In this document: positions 45,541 to 57,418 of the stretch, in pieces | Layout of the letters: the number at the start of each line of letters is the position of its first letter | Numbering within the stretch: the first letter of the stretch is position 1 | Assembly (NCBI RefSeq): GCF_901000735.1 | Contig: NC_081543.1 | Coordinates: 15,155,574-15,219,573, forward strand | Source: Corylus avellana | Lineage: Eukaryota > Streptophyta > Magnoliopsida > Fagales > Betulaceae | DNA: 64,000 nt | Direction of reading: 5' to 3' | Translations under genes and position numbers: made by a program | The notes under the pieces: model-generated | What the model saw: only the letters and a program-made list of their open reading frames with translations | What the model was told of the DNA's origin: nothing | Database searches by the model: none

Positions 45541-46532
45541 GGAATAAATGCAAAATTGGTTCTTGTGGTTAGCCTAATTTACAAATCACTCCTTGTGGTT
45601 TAAAAAATAATTTATAGGTCCCTAAGGTAGGCCAAAATAACATTTTATTTTATGAACGCATTTTCCATTAAATGACTTAACGAAAACTGTTACATTGCCA
45701 CATCACACCCAATAAAAATAAGACACGTGTTATTTTTTATTTATGCTTTTAAAAAATGAAAAATAAGTTTTTTCGTGTCATTTTGAGGCTCCAACACACA
45801 TTTTACGTCAAATTAAATAAACATAATCCCTCTATATCCCCTGTGCCGCCGTCGTCTTCATTTTCCCCAACGATTCTTATTGTCGTCTTCATCCGCGTTT
45901 TTCGTTAAGACTTACATCCACACATGAATATTCCTACAAGCACAAGCACCATCTTACACATGCACACTAAAGGACAAAATAAGCCCCACAAAAGAAAAAA
46001 ACAATTGCAAATCTCAAAAAAGAGATCACTTTTTAAAAGATAAACCTATATTTGCTTTTTAAAGCCACAATCTTCCAACATCTATTTAACACAAACTAGA
46101 AAGTACTTGCCATATAACAAAAACAAAGAAACCAGACACACACAGAGGGAGAGATTGTTTCATAGAAAGTACTGCCAAAAAATGAAGATGCCCAAATCTC
46201 AGACGCAGATGAAGATGACGGCAAGAATCATTGGAGAAGATGAAGAAAATGGCGGCACAGGGGAGATAGAGGGATTATGTTTATTTAATTTGACGTGGAA
46301 AAGCTTATTTTTCATTTTTAAAAGCATTAAAAAAAAAAAAAAAACGTGTCTTATTTTTATTGGGTGTGATGTGGCAATGTAACAGCTTCCGTTAAGTCAT
46401 TTAACGGAAAATGAGTTCAGAGAGTAAAATGTTATTTTGGCCTACCCTAGGGACCTATAAATTATTTTTTAAATCACAATGAGTGATTTGTAAATTAGGC
46501 CAACCATAGAGATCAATTTTGCATTTATCCCC
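45541..46532. mobile_element. Long-TIR (foldback/MULE-like) element
   Basis: Starts GGAATAAATGCAAAATTG and ends CAATTTTGCATTTATCCCC. The inverted arms run about 300 bp inward: 'cctaatttacaaatcactcc' pairs with 'gagtgatttgtaaattagg', and 'aataaacataatccctctat' pairs with 'atagagggattatgtttatt'. The direct flank TTAATTTA is at 45533-45540 and 46533-46540. About 360 bp of non-repeated centre remain and I see no transposase. Long TIRs suggest a Mutator-like element; the 8-bp duplication would also fit hAT. Confidence 0.8.
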
Positions 46533-46540
46533 TTAATTTA

Positions 46541-47153
46541 TATACTATTATTTATTCCAAATTGATTATTCTTTCTTCCGGAAATTTTGCATTGAATTCA
46601 AAGAATTAATTGTGTAGAGTAGTGTGTTTTTGTGTGTAATGCACATTGTTTACGTGTTTAATTCATGGACAATATTGGCTTTCAAGGCTTCATTGGTACC
46701 GCAAGAAGTATGCAAAAAAAAGATAGTTCTTTCCTATTATAGTAGTATTTTTTATTTTTTTTTATTTTTTATGTGTTTTTGTTCTTATGGTCCCGTTTCC
46801 TGTCCTTATTGGAGGAATTATTCGCCAACCCTTCCCTTATGGGTTGGAAGATTTTTCTATTTTATTTTATGTCCTTTGGCTATTATATATGATATATGCT
46901 TTGATTTGTATTATTTGTTTCATTTGGACATTGATAATAGTTAATTTATGAAATAATTTATATATGGAAAACTCTTGAAATATAATTAAACGACATTAAC
47001 TACGCTAATTTAATGACCAATTTTTTAAGTAAAAACCAGTTCACTCTTAAAAAACCAATTCACAAATTATGCTTTAAAAAACCGGTTTAGCATTAAAATA
47101 AAAAGGGTTCACACCACATGTCGCAATATTAAGACACTCCTGAGAGAGATTTG

Positions 47154-47198
<45 letters not shown>

Positions 47199-47341
47199 TG
47201 GTATTTTTGTGTCCAAAAATATCAATAATAAAAATAACCACTCGTAATAGGACGAATCCTTGTAGGATAGGCTAAAGAATGGATGTCGAACCTCAATGAC
47301 TGCAGGGGTTTTGTTATCAAATATGAGAATTAAAATTAACT
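46541..47341. other. Non-coding AT-rich stretch
   Basis: Contains a (TA)n tract at 47157-47193. No coding motif. Confidence 0.5.
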
Positions 47342-47350
47342 TAATGTAAA

Positions 47351-47522
47351 GAGTAATGCTAGGTACCATTTTTTTATCCTCCTAAAATCCTCTTAAAGTT
47401 GATGTGGCTTTCAAAATCACTATTGGATCAAAATTCAAATATGATTCATCTAAAATTTAATGGTGATTTTAAAAGCCACATCAGCTTTAGGAGGATAAAA
47501 AAGATGGTACATAGCATTACTC
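47351..47522. mobile_element. Mutator-like MITE, 172 bp, 9-bp TSD
   Basis: TIR GAGTAATGCTA with TAGCATTACTC; inner complementary text 'atcctcctaaa'/'tttaggaggat'. The TSD TAATGTAAA is at 47342-47350 and 47523-47531. It interrupts the dispersed repeat that continues on both sides. Confidence 0.88.
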
Positions 47523-47531
47523 TAATGTAAA

Positions 47532-49969
47532 GGGCAATTGATTTGGTTTGTAACTAAAGTGTATGAAATTAAAAGAGAATTAAATATAAGAGAAACTGTA
47601 GGGTATTGACTTCATCTCTATCTACACAACAATGGTTAATCAGATTTAATCCAGAAATTCATTCTATGCATGTTATAAATAAACAAAAAACTACCTTATT
47701 AAATAATAAGCATAATCTATCTTCGGTTGGCACGGATCGTCCACCTAACCACTAAGATGCGGTACAACCCATCTTTCCTAGGTATAAATTATCAAATTCT
47801 TCAACATGATATATACAATCAATGAATAAGTGTAACCCATCTTCAGTTGACACGGAGTGTCTACCTAAATTAGACTAAACTAGGATGTAGTACAATCCGT
47901 CTTCCCTAGGCATGACTTATCAAATCCTATTGATCATATGTCAATTAAACCTATTGTATAACCATCATCCTCATAATCACATAAAATAAGAATGATTTGA
48001 GATCAACAAATGTAGTAAGACAAGAGAAGAATTTCACAAATATTGATTTTGAAATTTAAGAACAATTGCATTTAATAATTAAGAACATAATCAAAAGGTA
48101 GCAATTCTCATAGTTATACAATCAACATACATAAACTGAAAATCTAGAAATTAAATACAATCAAACCATTGTGCTTGGATATGGTTACATCAACACCTCA
48201 CGAAAGGGTTTAGCCACTCATGACTTCACTAAGCCTCCAAGAAGATTTTTGTATCAAAAACTAAGCACACATTTTCTCTTGAACTTTAAGGCCTATTTAT
48301 AGGGAGCAAACAAGTCCTAGAAGCCATAGGAAACCCAGAGAAATTGTAATTCACTCTCCTAGTCAAATTAGGAAGCAATTATAGTACAAATCGGAATAAG
48401 ATTCGTCCAAATTTGCCTTCTTTTATTGCGGGACAGTTTTGGCATCGCAAACCTCCGAATTAGGAAAATTATAATTTCACAATGATTTGTAGTACTTTGA
48501 CTTAGCTTTCCAATGTCACTAGAATCACCTCAATCTGATATTTGAGCAGAAAGTTATGATCAAAATACTGAGACGCGTGCAGAATTCAAATTTGAATCCA
48601 ACCCGATTTTGATTCAAATTAGAGAAATTCTAATTTAATCATTTCCTTTATTTGATTAAACTCAACCACATCATATAGTCCCTTTATTATGATTGGTTAA
48701 GCTTAATCATATCCTCTAGGTCTTCTCAAAGTGTGCTTTTAAGCCCAAAATCAATTAAATTAATTGCATCTTTATTTAAAACCTGAAAACAATAAAACAA
48801 CACAAAATCAAACAAATAACAATGATAAGGAATTAACATATGCGAGTTAAGGGGCTCGAATGTGCGACATTTGGCGCTTATATCAGAAGTAATAGAATCT
48901 AAAGACATGGCCCAAACTCTATTTTTCCTTTTTCATCTATTTCTTTGGCTTTGCCAAGAAACTTGTTTGCAATTTCCTTGTACAGAGAACCCAAAGGAAG
49001 AAATTTTTAATTGCGTTAAGAAAAAGAAAGATGATCGAACACAGGAGTCAACATAAGAAGTAGGAAAAAAGCGCCGAGGGCATTCAAAGTCCAAGGTATT
49101 CTATATATGCAACGAAATTTCTCATCACTCACCCCTCCCTAACTAGAAGTTAATTTATATACCGTTCCTCACAATTTTTTTATTGAAAGCATTGAATGTA
49201 ATGCTCAAGTTGAGTCCATTATTGTCCGTAGATTATTAAACGTTTGAACAGAAGAATTAAATAAAAGAATTATTGTCTCAAAGATAACGTTTTTTATTTA
49301 TTTTTTTTCTTTCTTTTGGAGCCTCACAAACATAATTTATTCCGAGTTTTTGTGTTCTCTAACTGGCTATGCAACGGAATTACTCATCACCTTCGGGGAA
49401 AGAAAGATGAAAGCAGGAGTCGTTATATATAAAAATGGAGAAAAAAGCGTTTGTGATGTCACAAGGCATTAAAAGAAGGTCAAGACTCAAGAGACTCGAC
49501 AAACTGAAGGCAAACGGATCTCTCCATTTGAGGGATAAAATTGTCCATTAAAAGTGAAATTATAATTTTGCCTCCCAAATTTCAACCAACCTATTGTTTG
49601 ACGATGAATACATGCATGATGGTAGTTGTTTTCTTTCTCTTTTTTTTTGAAAAATAAATAAATAATTCAAACATAAAATATATATTTTTTAAAATAAAAA
49701 TAATGTTATCTTTATATGATATCAAAACACTTTTTCAAACCATTTTATTAGAATATTAAGATACCATATTTCCTTTACCATCGATTTGGGATATAACTTT
49801 TAATGAGAGACAGCGACAGGACAATCATCGTATTTAAAATGATAGAGTTTTCATATAACAAATATAACATAAATCAGAATATTTAATATTTCAATTCATG
49901 CTCTTTCTTTTCCCATTTCGATCTATATATGAGCAAACAATTTAAGAATTGGTGTATATTATATTGGGG
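47532..49969. other. Non-coding repeat-derived stretch
   Basis: 47715-47790 and 47835-47930 are diverged direct repeats ('cccatcttcagttgacacgg', 'gtctacctaa', 'cgtcttccctaggcatgac'), a phrase type found in decayed plant LTR elements. No gag/pol motif is visible. From 48900 to 49969 no feature is recognised. Confidence 0.45.
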
Positions 49970-50039
49970 ATTGCTAGGTGCTTTTTTGATATTTTTTTGG
50001 TGTCCTTCTAATTTAGGTGTATATTATTTTTTTTTTAAA

Positions 50040-50070
<31 letters not shown>

Positions 50071-50157
50071 TGCTTTATTTCTCTCACTTGATTTTTAGAA
50101 AGTAATATTCACATAAGAGCTAAGATTAGAAAGACACCTCAGGAGCACTTAGCATTT
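49970..50157. mobile_element. MITE related to the one at 44571
   Basis: The left 'ggggattgctaggtgctttt' and right 'aggagcacttagcattttc' are imperfect inverted ends around a (TA)n centre (50047-50070). Confidence 0.6.
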
Positions 50158-50159
50158 TC

Positions 50160-50641
50160 TTATACCATATATGTTTATGTACTTTTGGGGAAGGAGCCCC
50201 AAAAGTCTTAATGTATCTAATCCTAGCCCTTGCATCATACTATACGGCTTGTCTTTGTAGAGACCTTGGTGTAAAACATCTTTTCTTGGAGGCCGATGCG
50301 AAACAGGTAGTGGAAACTGTGAACTCAACCTCATGTACATGGAGCCGTTGAGGACACTTAGTACTGGAGGACACATGGCGCATTTTACACACATTCTCAC
50401 GATGGAAATGTGGTTTTGTCCACCGAAAAGACAACAATGCGGTACATCGGCTTGCAAAGGCGGTTACTACTGATGTCAGTGATAGGATATGGAGGAATCA
50501 AACTTCATATTGTATTAGTGGCGTTGTTTTGATGGAGCAATTAGCTCTATCTCTTGATTGTTGATAGAGTCTTTAGCTCCACCTTCTGATCTATTTATTA
50601 ATGATAATCATCAATTTTTCTCAACAAAAAAAAAAAAAAAA
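50160..50641 (+). mobile_element. 5'-truncated LINE 3' end with RNase H-like remnant and poly(A)
   Basis: About 50265-50565 encodes FLEADAKQVVETVNSTSCTW, then RWKCGFVHRKDNNAVHRLAK and CISGVVLMEQLAL, the RNase H-like C-terminus of plant LINE polyproteins. One in-frame TGA after TWSR stands where a Tyr is usual. The ORF ends at a TGA near 50563, followed by a short 3' UTR and poly(A) at 50625-50641. No matching direct repeat was found, and the 5' junction is not exact. Confidence 0.8.
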
Positions 50642-50704
50642 ATTGTCTTGAGGTCTACATCTTGCTTTTATTGACTTGAATCTTTTTTACAATATAAATG
50701 TCTG

Positions 50705-50757
<53 letters not shown>

Positions 50758-51730
50758 ATATAAATATCTAAAATTTTATCACTATCAAAACTAAGTAGAA
50801 AGTGTTTTAGTATGAACCTTATACAGGAAAGTAGGAAACTATTAGAATGAAATATAAATACTATTCAGAATTTTAAAGCGTCCATCTCCTATCAAAATTT
50901 GTGTGCGTGTGTTTTTTTTTTTTTTTTGGTGCTTTTCATTTTTCATTTTTTAAAAAAACACAAGTAGATGTAAATATGACACATAAATAAAAATATTAAG
51001 AAATGGACACTTAATAATGCTAAATAGCATTTCTCTTAAAATCATATATTTTAATGGTAATTAAAGTGAGTGAATATAATTAATCCAAAAGTCTAACTTT
51101 GGTCAAAGCAGCACGCGTGCCAACTATCAACCACCATGGTACAATTAGGAAGGAGGTTGGTTGACAGCATCAGCGACACTGCGGAACAAGGAAGGAGGAC
51201 GAAGCAAGATTTTCTTGGTCTTTCTTTATTTAATTCCAGTCCTCGACGCTGGATTTTCTTGGTCTTTTTTTAATTTAATTCATATCCTCGACACTGGATT
51301 TTCTTGGTATATCTTTATTTAATTCAAGTCGAGTATTCACTGGCAAAAAAAAAAAAAAACCTCTAAAAATTCTTAGAATTTTAAAGAGATTGTAAATTTT
51401 TAAATTATAAAATTTAAACAAGTTCTAAATATTGAAACTTAAAAATTAACACATTAAAAAGTGGCTTTGATAAGACTACATTATTTGAGATGAGGAATGT
51501 TGGATTTACAAGAAGTTTTACAATTTTTTTTTACAAAGTGGTGTGGCTGATTGTGGTGGAGATAAATTCAAATTTTAAAAAATCTAATATATTATGTCAC
51601 ATCACTTTATAAAATTATTTTTAATAAAACTGTTTGTAAGCTAGCATTTTTCATTTGAGATACCTAACAAGTTGCTGGTTTACTCTTTATTTAAAGGGTC
51701 TATTAGTGTCATCAGATTCATCATCGTTCC
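50642..51730. other. Non-coding stretch upstream of ANK3
   Basis: Contains a (TA)n run at 50709-50751 and a threefold 'ctggattttcttggtctttc'-type repeat at 51210-51320. No gene. Confidence 0.5.
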
Positions 51731-51733
51731 CAG

Positions 51734-51748
51734 CCAATCCTATAAAAG
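51734..51748 (+). promoter_or_regulatory. CCAAT/TATA core promoter of ANK3
   Basis: CCAATCCTATAAAAGG: CCAAT two bases before the TATA box, 164 bp upstream of the ATG. It shares 'gctaat.tt.tcatttgcccc' leader text with ANK1. Confidence 0.72.
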
Positions 51749-51904
51749 GAGGACAAGCTAATGTTCTCATTTGCCCAGTAACTAATAACTCTCCTCATCT
51801 CCTTATAGTAGCTGTATTAGTAATCAGTTTCAAGATTTTACTGCTTAAAGCATTTTTTCTTTTTCTTTTCTAGTTGTCTGATTTTCACTCTCCTCTTAAT
51901 TTTA

Positions 51905-53569
51905 ATGGATCAGAGTTTGAAGGATGCTGCTCAGCAAGGAAACATTGATACCTTGTACGAATTGATACAAAAAGATGCAAATGTTTTGGACAGAATCGAT
52001 GACATTCCATTTGTTGAGACTCATTTACACATAGCCGCATCTACGGGACGCACCAGGTTTGCTATGGAAATCATGAAGTTAAAACTTTCATTTGCTAGGA
52101 AGCTTAATCAAAATGGCTTCACCCCCATGCACCTTGCTTTGCAAAAGCTCCATGAGCTTGAAAAAAGCCCTGATTTGCAAAGAAACCTAACACAAGTAGT
52201 GGACCGGCTACTTGATATTGATAGCGAACTTGTTCGTGTTCAAGGAAGAGAGGGTGTGACTCCTTTTCATTACGTAGCTCAAATTGGAAACCTCGATCTT
52301 TTAACCAAATTTTCTAAAGGTTGCCCGAAGTCTCTTGAAGATGTGACCATTCGAAGAGAGAATGTCCTGCATGTAGCCCTGAAATATGACAAGATCGAAG
52401 CTTTTCGGCTCCTGCTAGGATGGCTTCAGCGAGCTTGCTTTAAAGATGCCTCATCGTGGGAGAGGAAACTACTATATTGGAAGGATGAAGAACACAACAC
52501 TCTGTTGCACGTTGCAGTATCAAAAAATCAACCTGAGGCAAGTCCTTTCCACTCATTTTTTCTAGAGTTGGTATAGTGGAGGTCTATCATGTTGTCCAAA
52601 TGATTCAATCTCCAAAAAATTGTCTTCAGAATTTTTACTTAAGCTTTCGGTGTGATATATATTTGCTTTTATTTTTGTCGGAATGCTAAAATTTTGTTTA
52701 GCAATATTTGGGTTTTTAGTACTTGTCTTTGCATCTTGCAGGTAGTGTCGTTGTTACTGGATAGAGGATTTGTTGATTTGAAGGCCAAGAATTTAGAGGG
52801 TGATACGATCTTTAACATCTTGGAACGCCAAACACAGGCCAACGTGGACAACCGACTGATCGGTGATATGCTCATGCGACGAGAACATCCTCCCAGACGT
52901 TTAACTAGACTTGGATATTACTTAATATCTCCTCTCAAAGTTATGCTACGACAACATCATGTCAGACTTGGATTTGAAAATTTCTACCAAATTAATGAGA
53001 AGTGTTACATAGGAATACGTCGTCGGCAAACAGTTATAACAGAGGAGAGGCGGAATACCCTGTTGGTTGTTGCTGCACTGCTAATAACTGTCACCTACCA
53101 AGCAGCATTCAGCCCTGATAAGCAACCCAATGAGTTCAACTGCACAGCCCCAATCAACGGTACCGGTGCCAATCACTACTTCAACTTCACAGCCCTGAAT
53201 CCGATCAACGCTACCGGTGCCAACCACTACTTCAACTGCACTGCCCGCTTCAACGCTGGCACTAGTACTAAAGTTAATTCATCCCTAATCCAATATGAAG
53301 ATGTATTCCTTTCGTCAAACACTCTAGCCTTTTTCCTAACAAACTTTATACTTTTCTACCTCCTTCCTCCTGATGATTTACTTGGACACCAGCTCTTCCT
53401 CCTCCTTGTACTCCTCTCTATTTGCTATTGCACTTCAACTCCGGTACTAAATGCTCATTCATTTATACGCTCTTTGGGTGAAGCGTTGCTTATTCCACTT
53501 TATTTTCTTCCATGGATAACTATTTTAGTTATGGATAGGCGAGTCAAACATTTTTCTTCCGATATATAG
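51905..53569 (+). CDS. ANK3: ankyrin-repeat membrane protein (BDA1/ACD6-like class), intact
   Basis: Exon 1 51905-52537 (633 nt) and exon 2 52742-53569 (828 nt) join in phase to 486 codons without a stop; the intron is 204 bp with a GC donor (GAG|gcaagt) and acceptor cttgcag. Residues 1-211 hold about five ankyrin repeats (HLHIAASTGRT, GFTPMHLALQ, GVTPFHYVAQIGN, VLHVALKYD, TLLHVAV). The membrane domain begins NTLLVVAALLITVTYQAAF; the PGG signature after it is replaced by SPDK. A ~60-residue loop has six N-glycosylation sequons and a direct repeat (GANHYFN twice), then three more hydrophobic segments. Family members sit in membranes and act in defence and cell-death signalling; the role here is inferred only. 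A CACTA end lies 45 bp past the stop. Confidence 0.93.
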
Positions 53570-53999
53570 ACTCAAAGTGTTTGTCTCAGCATTAACATAT
53601 AGGATAGGTCGGTGCACTACAAGAAAGTTGTTCATTAGGGGCGACTTATTAGGGGCGACTAAAAAGTCGCCCCTAATACTCAACTATTAGGGGCGACTTT
53701 GAAAGTCGTCCCTAATAGTTCAGTATTAGCGTCCACCTAATAGCCGACGCTAATAATGGGTCGAAAATTGCACTATTAGCGTCCACTTTATAGTGGACGC
53801 TAATAAGTCGACCCTAATACACGCGCGGGAATTATCCGAGGGGCGGGAAAAATTTAAGCGGCAAAAAAAAAACTTTTAGGGTCCATAATAGTCGACCCTA
53901 ATAATTAACAAATAGCGTCCACTTAAGTGGACGCTATAAGCTGGGAAAACAAAAAAAAACAAAAAAAAAAATCACAAAAAAGTTCAATAGGGTCGACTT

Positions 54000-54970
54000 T
54001 TAGTGCTTATGTATTAGGGTCGACAAAAGTCGACCCTAAAGAGTCCGTAGTAAAATAAAAAAAAATTAAAAAAATTAAAATAGATGACTAATAGCGTCCA
54101 CTCTAAGTGGACGCTGAAGATACATCATTAGGGTCGACTCTAAAAGTCGACCCTAATGCGTATGTATTAGGGTCGACAAAAGTCGACCCTAAAGAGTCCG
54201 TAGTAAAATAAAAAAAAGTTAAAAAAATTAAAATAGATGACTAATAGCGTCCACTCTAAGTGGACGCTGAAGATACATCATTAGGGTCGACTCTAAGAGT
54301 CGACCCTAATGTGTATGTATTAGGGTCGACAAAAGTCGACCCTAAAGAGTCCGTAGTAAAATAAAAAAAAGTTAAAAAAATTAAAATAAATGACTAATAG
54401 CGTCCACTTAGAGTGGACGCTGAAGATACATCATTAGGGTCGACTCTAAGAGTCGACCCTAATGTATATTTATTAGGGTCTACAAAAGTCGACCCTAAAG
54501 AGTCCGTAGTAAAATAAAAAAAAGTTAAAAAAATTAAAATAGATGACTAATAGCGTCCACTCTAAGTGGAAGATACATCATTAGGGTCGACTCTATGAGT
54601 CGACCCTAATGTGTATGTATTAGGGTCGACAAAAGTCGACCCTAAAGAGTCCGTAGTAAAATAAAAAAAAGTTAAAAAAATTAAAATAGATGACTAATAG
54701 CGTCCACTCTAAGTGGACGCTGAAGATACATCATTAGGGTCGACTCTAAAAGTCGACCCTAATGCTTATGTATTAGGGTCGACAAAAGTCGACCCTAAAG
54801 AGTCGGTAGTAAATAAAAAATAAAAAATAAAATAAAAATAGATCACTAATAGCGTCCACTCCAAGTGGACGCTGAAGATACCTCATTAGGGTCGACTTTA
54901 AAAGTCGACCCTAATGCTTATGTATTAGGGTCGACTTTTGTCGACCCTAAAGAGTCCGTAGTAAAATAAA
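54000..54970. repeat. Tandem array, ~152-bp unit, about 6 copies
   Basis: Each unit has 'tattagggtcgacaaaagtc', 'gtccgtagtaaaataaaaaa', 'gactaatagcgtccactct' and 'cattagggtcgactctaa'. 'tattagggtcgac' recurs at about 54011, 54166, 54317, 54469, 54617, 54772 and 54925. Most units contain three perfect short palindromes. Confidence 0.88.
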
Positions 54971-54989
54971 AAAAAATAATCCATCTGTT

Positions 54990-55255
54990 ATTGCGATCGA
55001 TCGCACACAATGTGCGATCGATCGCAGTAACAGAATGTTGAAATCCAATATTCGATTACTGCGATCGATCGTAACCATGGTGCGACCGATCGCAATAACA
55101 GAAAGTTGGAATCAAACTTTCTGTTACTGCGATCAATCGCACATTGTGTGCGATCGATCGCAGTAACAGAATGTTGGTATCAAACTTTCTGTTATTGCGA
55201 TCGCAGTAACAGAAAGTTTGATTCCAACTTTCTGTTATTGCAATCGACCGCACCC
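54990..55255. repeat. CGATCGATCG dyad array
   Basis: TGCGATCGATCGCA-type dyads spaced by 'gtaacagaa.gttg.aatc' text. The same dyads occur at 10940-11075, 22394-22640 and 57419-57532. Confidence 0.88.
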
Positions 55256-55831
55256 ATGCAGAAAAGCTCAAATATATATATATATTTTATTGCTGCCCAA
55301 TAACATCTACTAAAATTGTGTATATATATATCACTGCATTATTTAAAATTTTGAAATAAAGTGACACAATATGCACCGTTGATTCCATCCTCCTAAAGAA
55401 AGATTTTAAATTGTATATATTTGCCATTTGGTTAGTTGTTACATATGGACTAATTTGAAGAGTTAATTCTCATTTCATAATTCATATTAAATTTTACAGA
55501 TCTAATAGTGTATATATATTATATGATGAATATATTGATACTTTATGGAAAGATTTTACACTGTTAAATATAACAAAATAAAATCTAAACCGTAAAATAA
55601 TTCCTCTCAGTTGTAAGTGAAAATATATTGATACCTTGCAATTCAAAAACCGGTCATGTGCAAATACGGGGTCATTCCCATAAGAAAACACAAAAGCAAG
55701 TAAAAAGAAACAAAACTAAAGACAAATAAAAAGATTAACTTAAAACATACTAAACAAAATAAAAGGGTAAACTATGGGGTGCCTCCCATGAGCGCTAAGT
55801 TTAATGTCTTCAGCCAGACGATAGTCCCTGC

Positions 55832-56971
55832 TTACTGTTGTCTAGAAGATGATGCTCCTGCAGATGGTGGTGGCAACCGGTTGACAATGGACTGCATCAA
55901 TTCTTCTAAGGCGCTTAGGCGTTTGTCCATTGATTCGTAATTTTTCCGAGCCTCCTTTCTTTGGCCAGCCAACTCTCTCCGAAGGCCCGCTATTTCTTCA
56001 CTAACTGAGCGGTTTCGTGCTTCACGAAAAATTCTCGGGGCCTCCTCCTCAGCTGCCTCTGAATCAACTATTGGTTCATCTTCGGCCATTGGCTCGGCCT
56101 CATACTCTTCCGCAGCAGCTGCTGGTGCTGGAGCTACCTGGGGCATGTGGGAGAGGCTCTTGTTCCATTGGCGAATGCCAAATGTGGGAGTAGTAGTGAC
56201 TGGTTCATCAGCTGCGGTACCCTTGACGCCTTTCTTCCGGAGGATGTAGGAGATTAAGTATGGGAAAGGCAACCCCCATGAATGTGTGGACCCCGCTCCT
56301 CCAACATGCACCCCATTCCAAAATTTGTAAATTTGCCTCCAAATTATGTCGGGAATGGAGTACCAAGCACCTTTATGGAAGGCGTAGAGTGCTTGAAGAA
56401 ATTGATCCCGCCTCTGACTTTTGTGCCCCAAGGGAAACGCATTACGGTGTAATACGGAGTCCACAAACCAAAGCCGCTGAGGTAGCTTTGATCGGCTGGC
56501 GGCATTATGGTGGGCATCGGCATACATCCCTTCGCACATGTCGTCAATAATTTCCACATGTCGTCAATAATTTCCGTAGAAGCTGTCCGGTTGGTCAGCA
56601 AGTTGTGCGGCTTCTGGAGGTTGCTCATCATTGCATTGAAGGGCAGCAGCAATGTCGGCCCGTGTTATGTCAATAGCTTTGCCTTGCACTTTCGAAGAGA
56701 GGGCAGCTATGTTCCTGCAGTCATGATATAGGTGGACATAAAACTCGATCACCAATTTTCTGTAAGCAGTGGGGGTGACCGGCTTGAAAAGCTTCTTTAG
56801 CCCCCGTCGCTTGAACTCGGCGACCGCCCATTGAGTCCCCTCAAGATTTTCAAAGTCTTCGCGAATGGCGAAAGTGGTCTCAAATAGCAGCTCCCGTTCC
56901 TCAAAAGTGGGCGGGGGAGAAGTGGCTCGGGTATCAGACCCTCGGGAGGACGAAGCTCGAGTTCTTGGCAT
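55832..56971 (-). pseudogene. Plant transposon-protein domain ORF (retroelement-associated), frameshifted
   Basis: The minus strand from 56971 starts MPRTRASSSRGSDTRA and reads EFYVHLYHDCRNIAALSSK and ITRADIAAALQC. In another frame it continues with IIDDMCEGMYADAHHNAASR, RLWFVDSVLHRNAFPLGHK, WRQIYKFWNGVHVGG, an acidic Ala/Glu-rich stretch and a C-terminal coiled coil (RRELAGQRKEARKNYESMDK). This matches the 'putative plant transposon protein' domain common in plant retroelement-derived ORFs; its biochemical role is not established. The frame breaks at about 56555-56580, where a 20-bp direct duplication (acatgtcgtcaataatttcc) also lies. It sits between two CGATCG dyad arrays, so it is cargo or a nested insertion. 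Confidence 0.75.
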
Positions 56972-57418
56972 GATGAGCGTGATTGGGGACTTTTGTCGAA
57001 CACCTGGCGTGCACTAGAGATAGGCAAAATTGCAAAACAACACAACTTCGCTCAAAACCCCCTGCAAAAACATCCAAACTCAACCACAACAAAGCAATGT
57101 GGGTGGATGAACACCCACAATTGCAGAAATATGAGAAAAAAAAAAATCTCGTGAAGGTGCTCGTGGTTGGGGTGTTGATGGGAATGGGGAATGGGGTGTA
57201 AAGTACTAGAGGTGGTGAAAAGTACCAGGTATGGTTGCCGGAGAAGACAACCGTGTGGTGGTTGTGTGGTAGAAGTGATTGGCAATGGTGGACGAATCAG
57301 TTGTGCCGGAGGTGCGTGGACCAAGCGTTGGAGAGGTGTACGGCGCAGTGGGGAGAAGGAAATTTTTGTGGGGGTGGGGGGAAAGTGACCTAAAATAGGT
57401 CACGTGGTGTGCTGTCCG

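Noticed and set aside
54000..54970. CRISPR-like regular array
   Set aside because: Units are contiguous with no unique spacers, in a plant genome, inside CACTA subterminal sequence.
57052..57388. Overlapping frames on both strands upstream of the transposon-protein ORF
   Set aside because: Pro/His-rich or Gly-rich composition on opposite strands, with no domain; probably the 5' untranslated or LTR-like region of that ORF.
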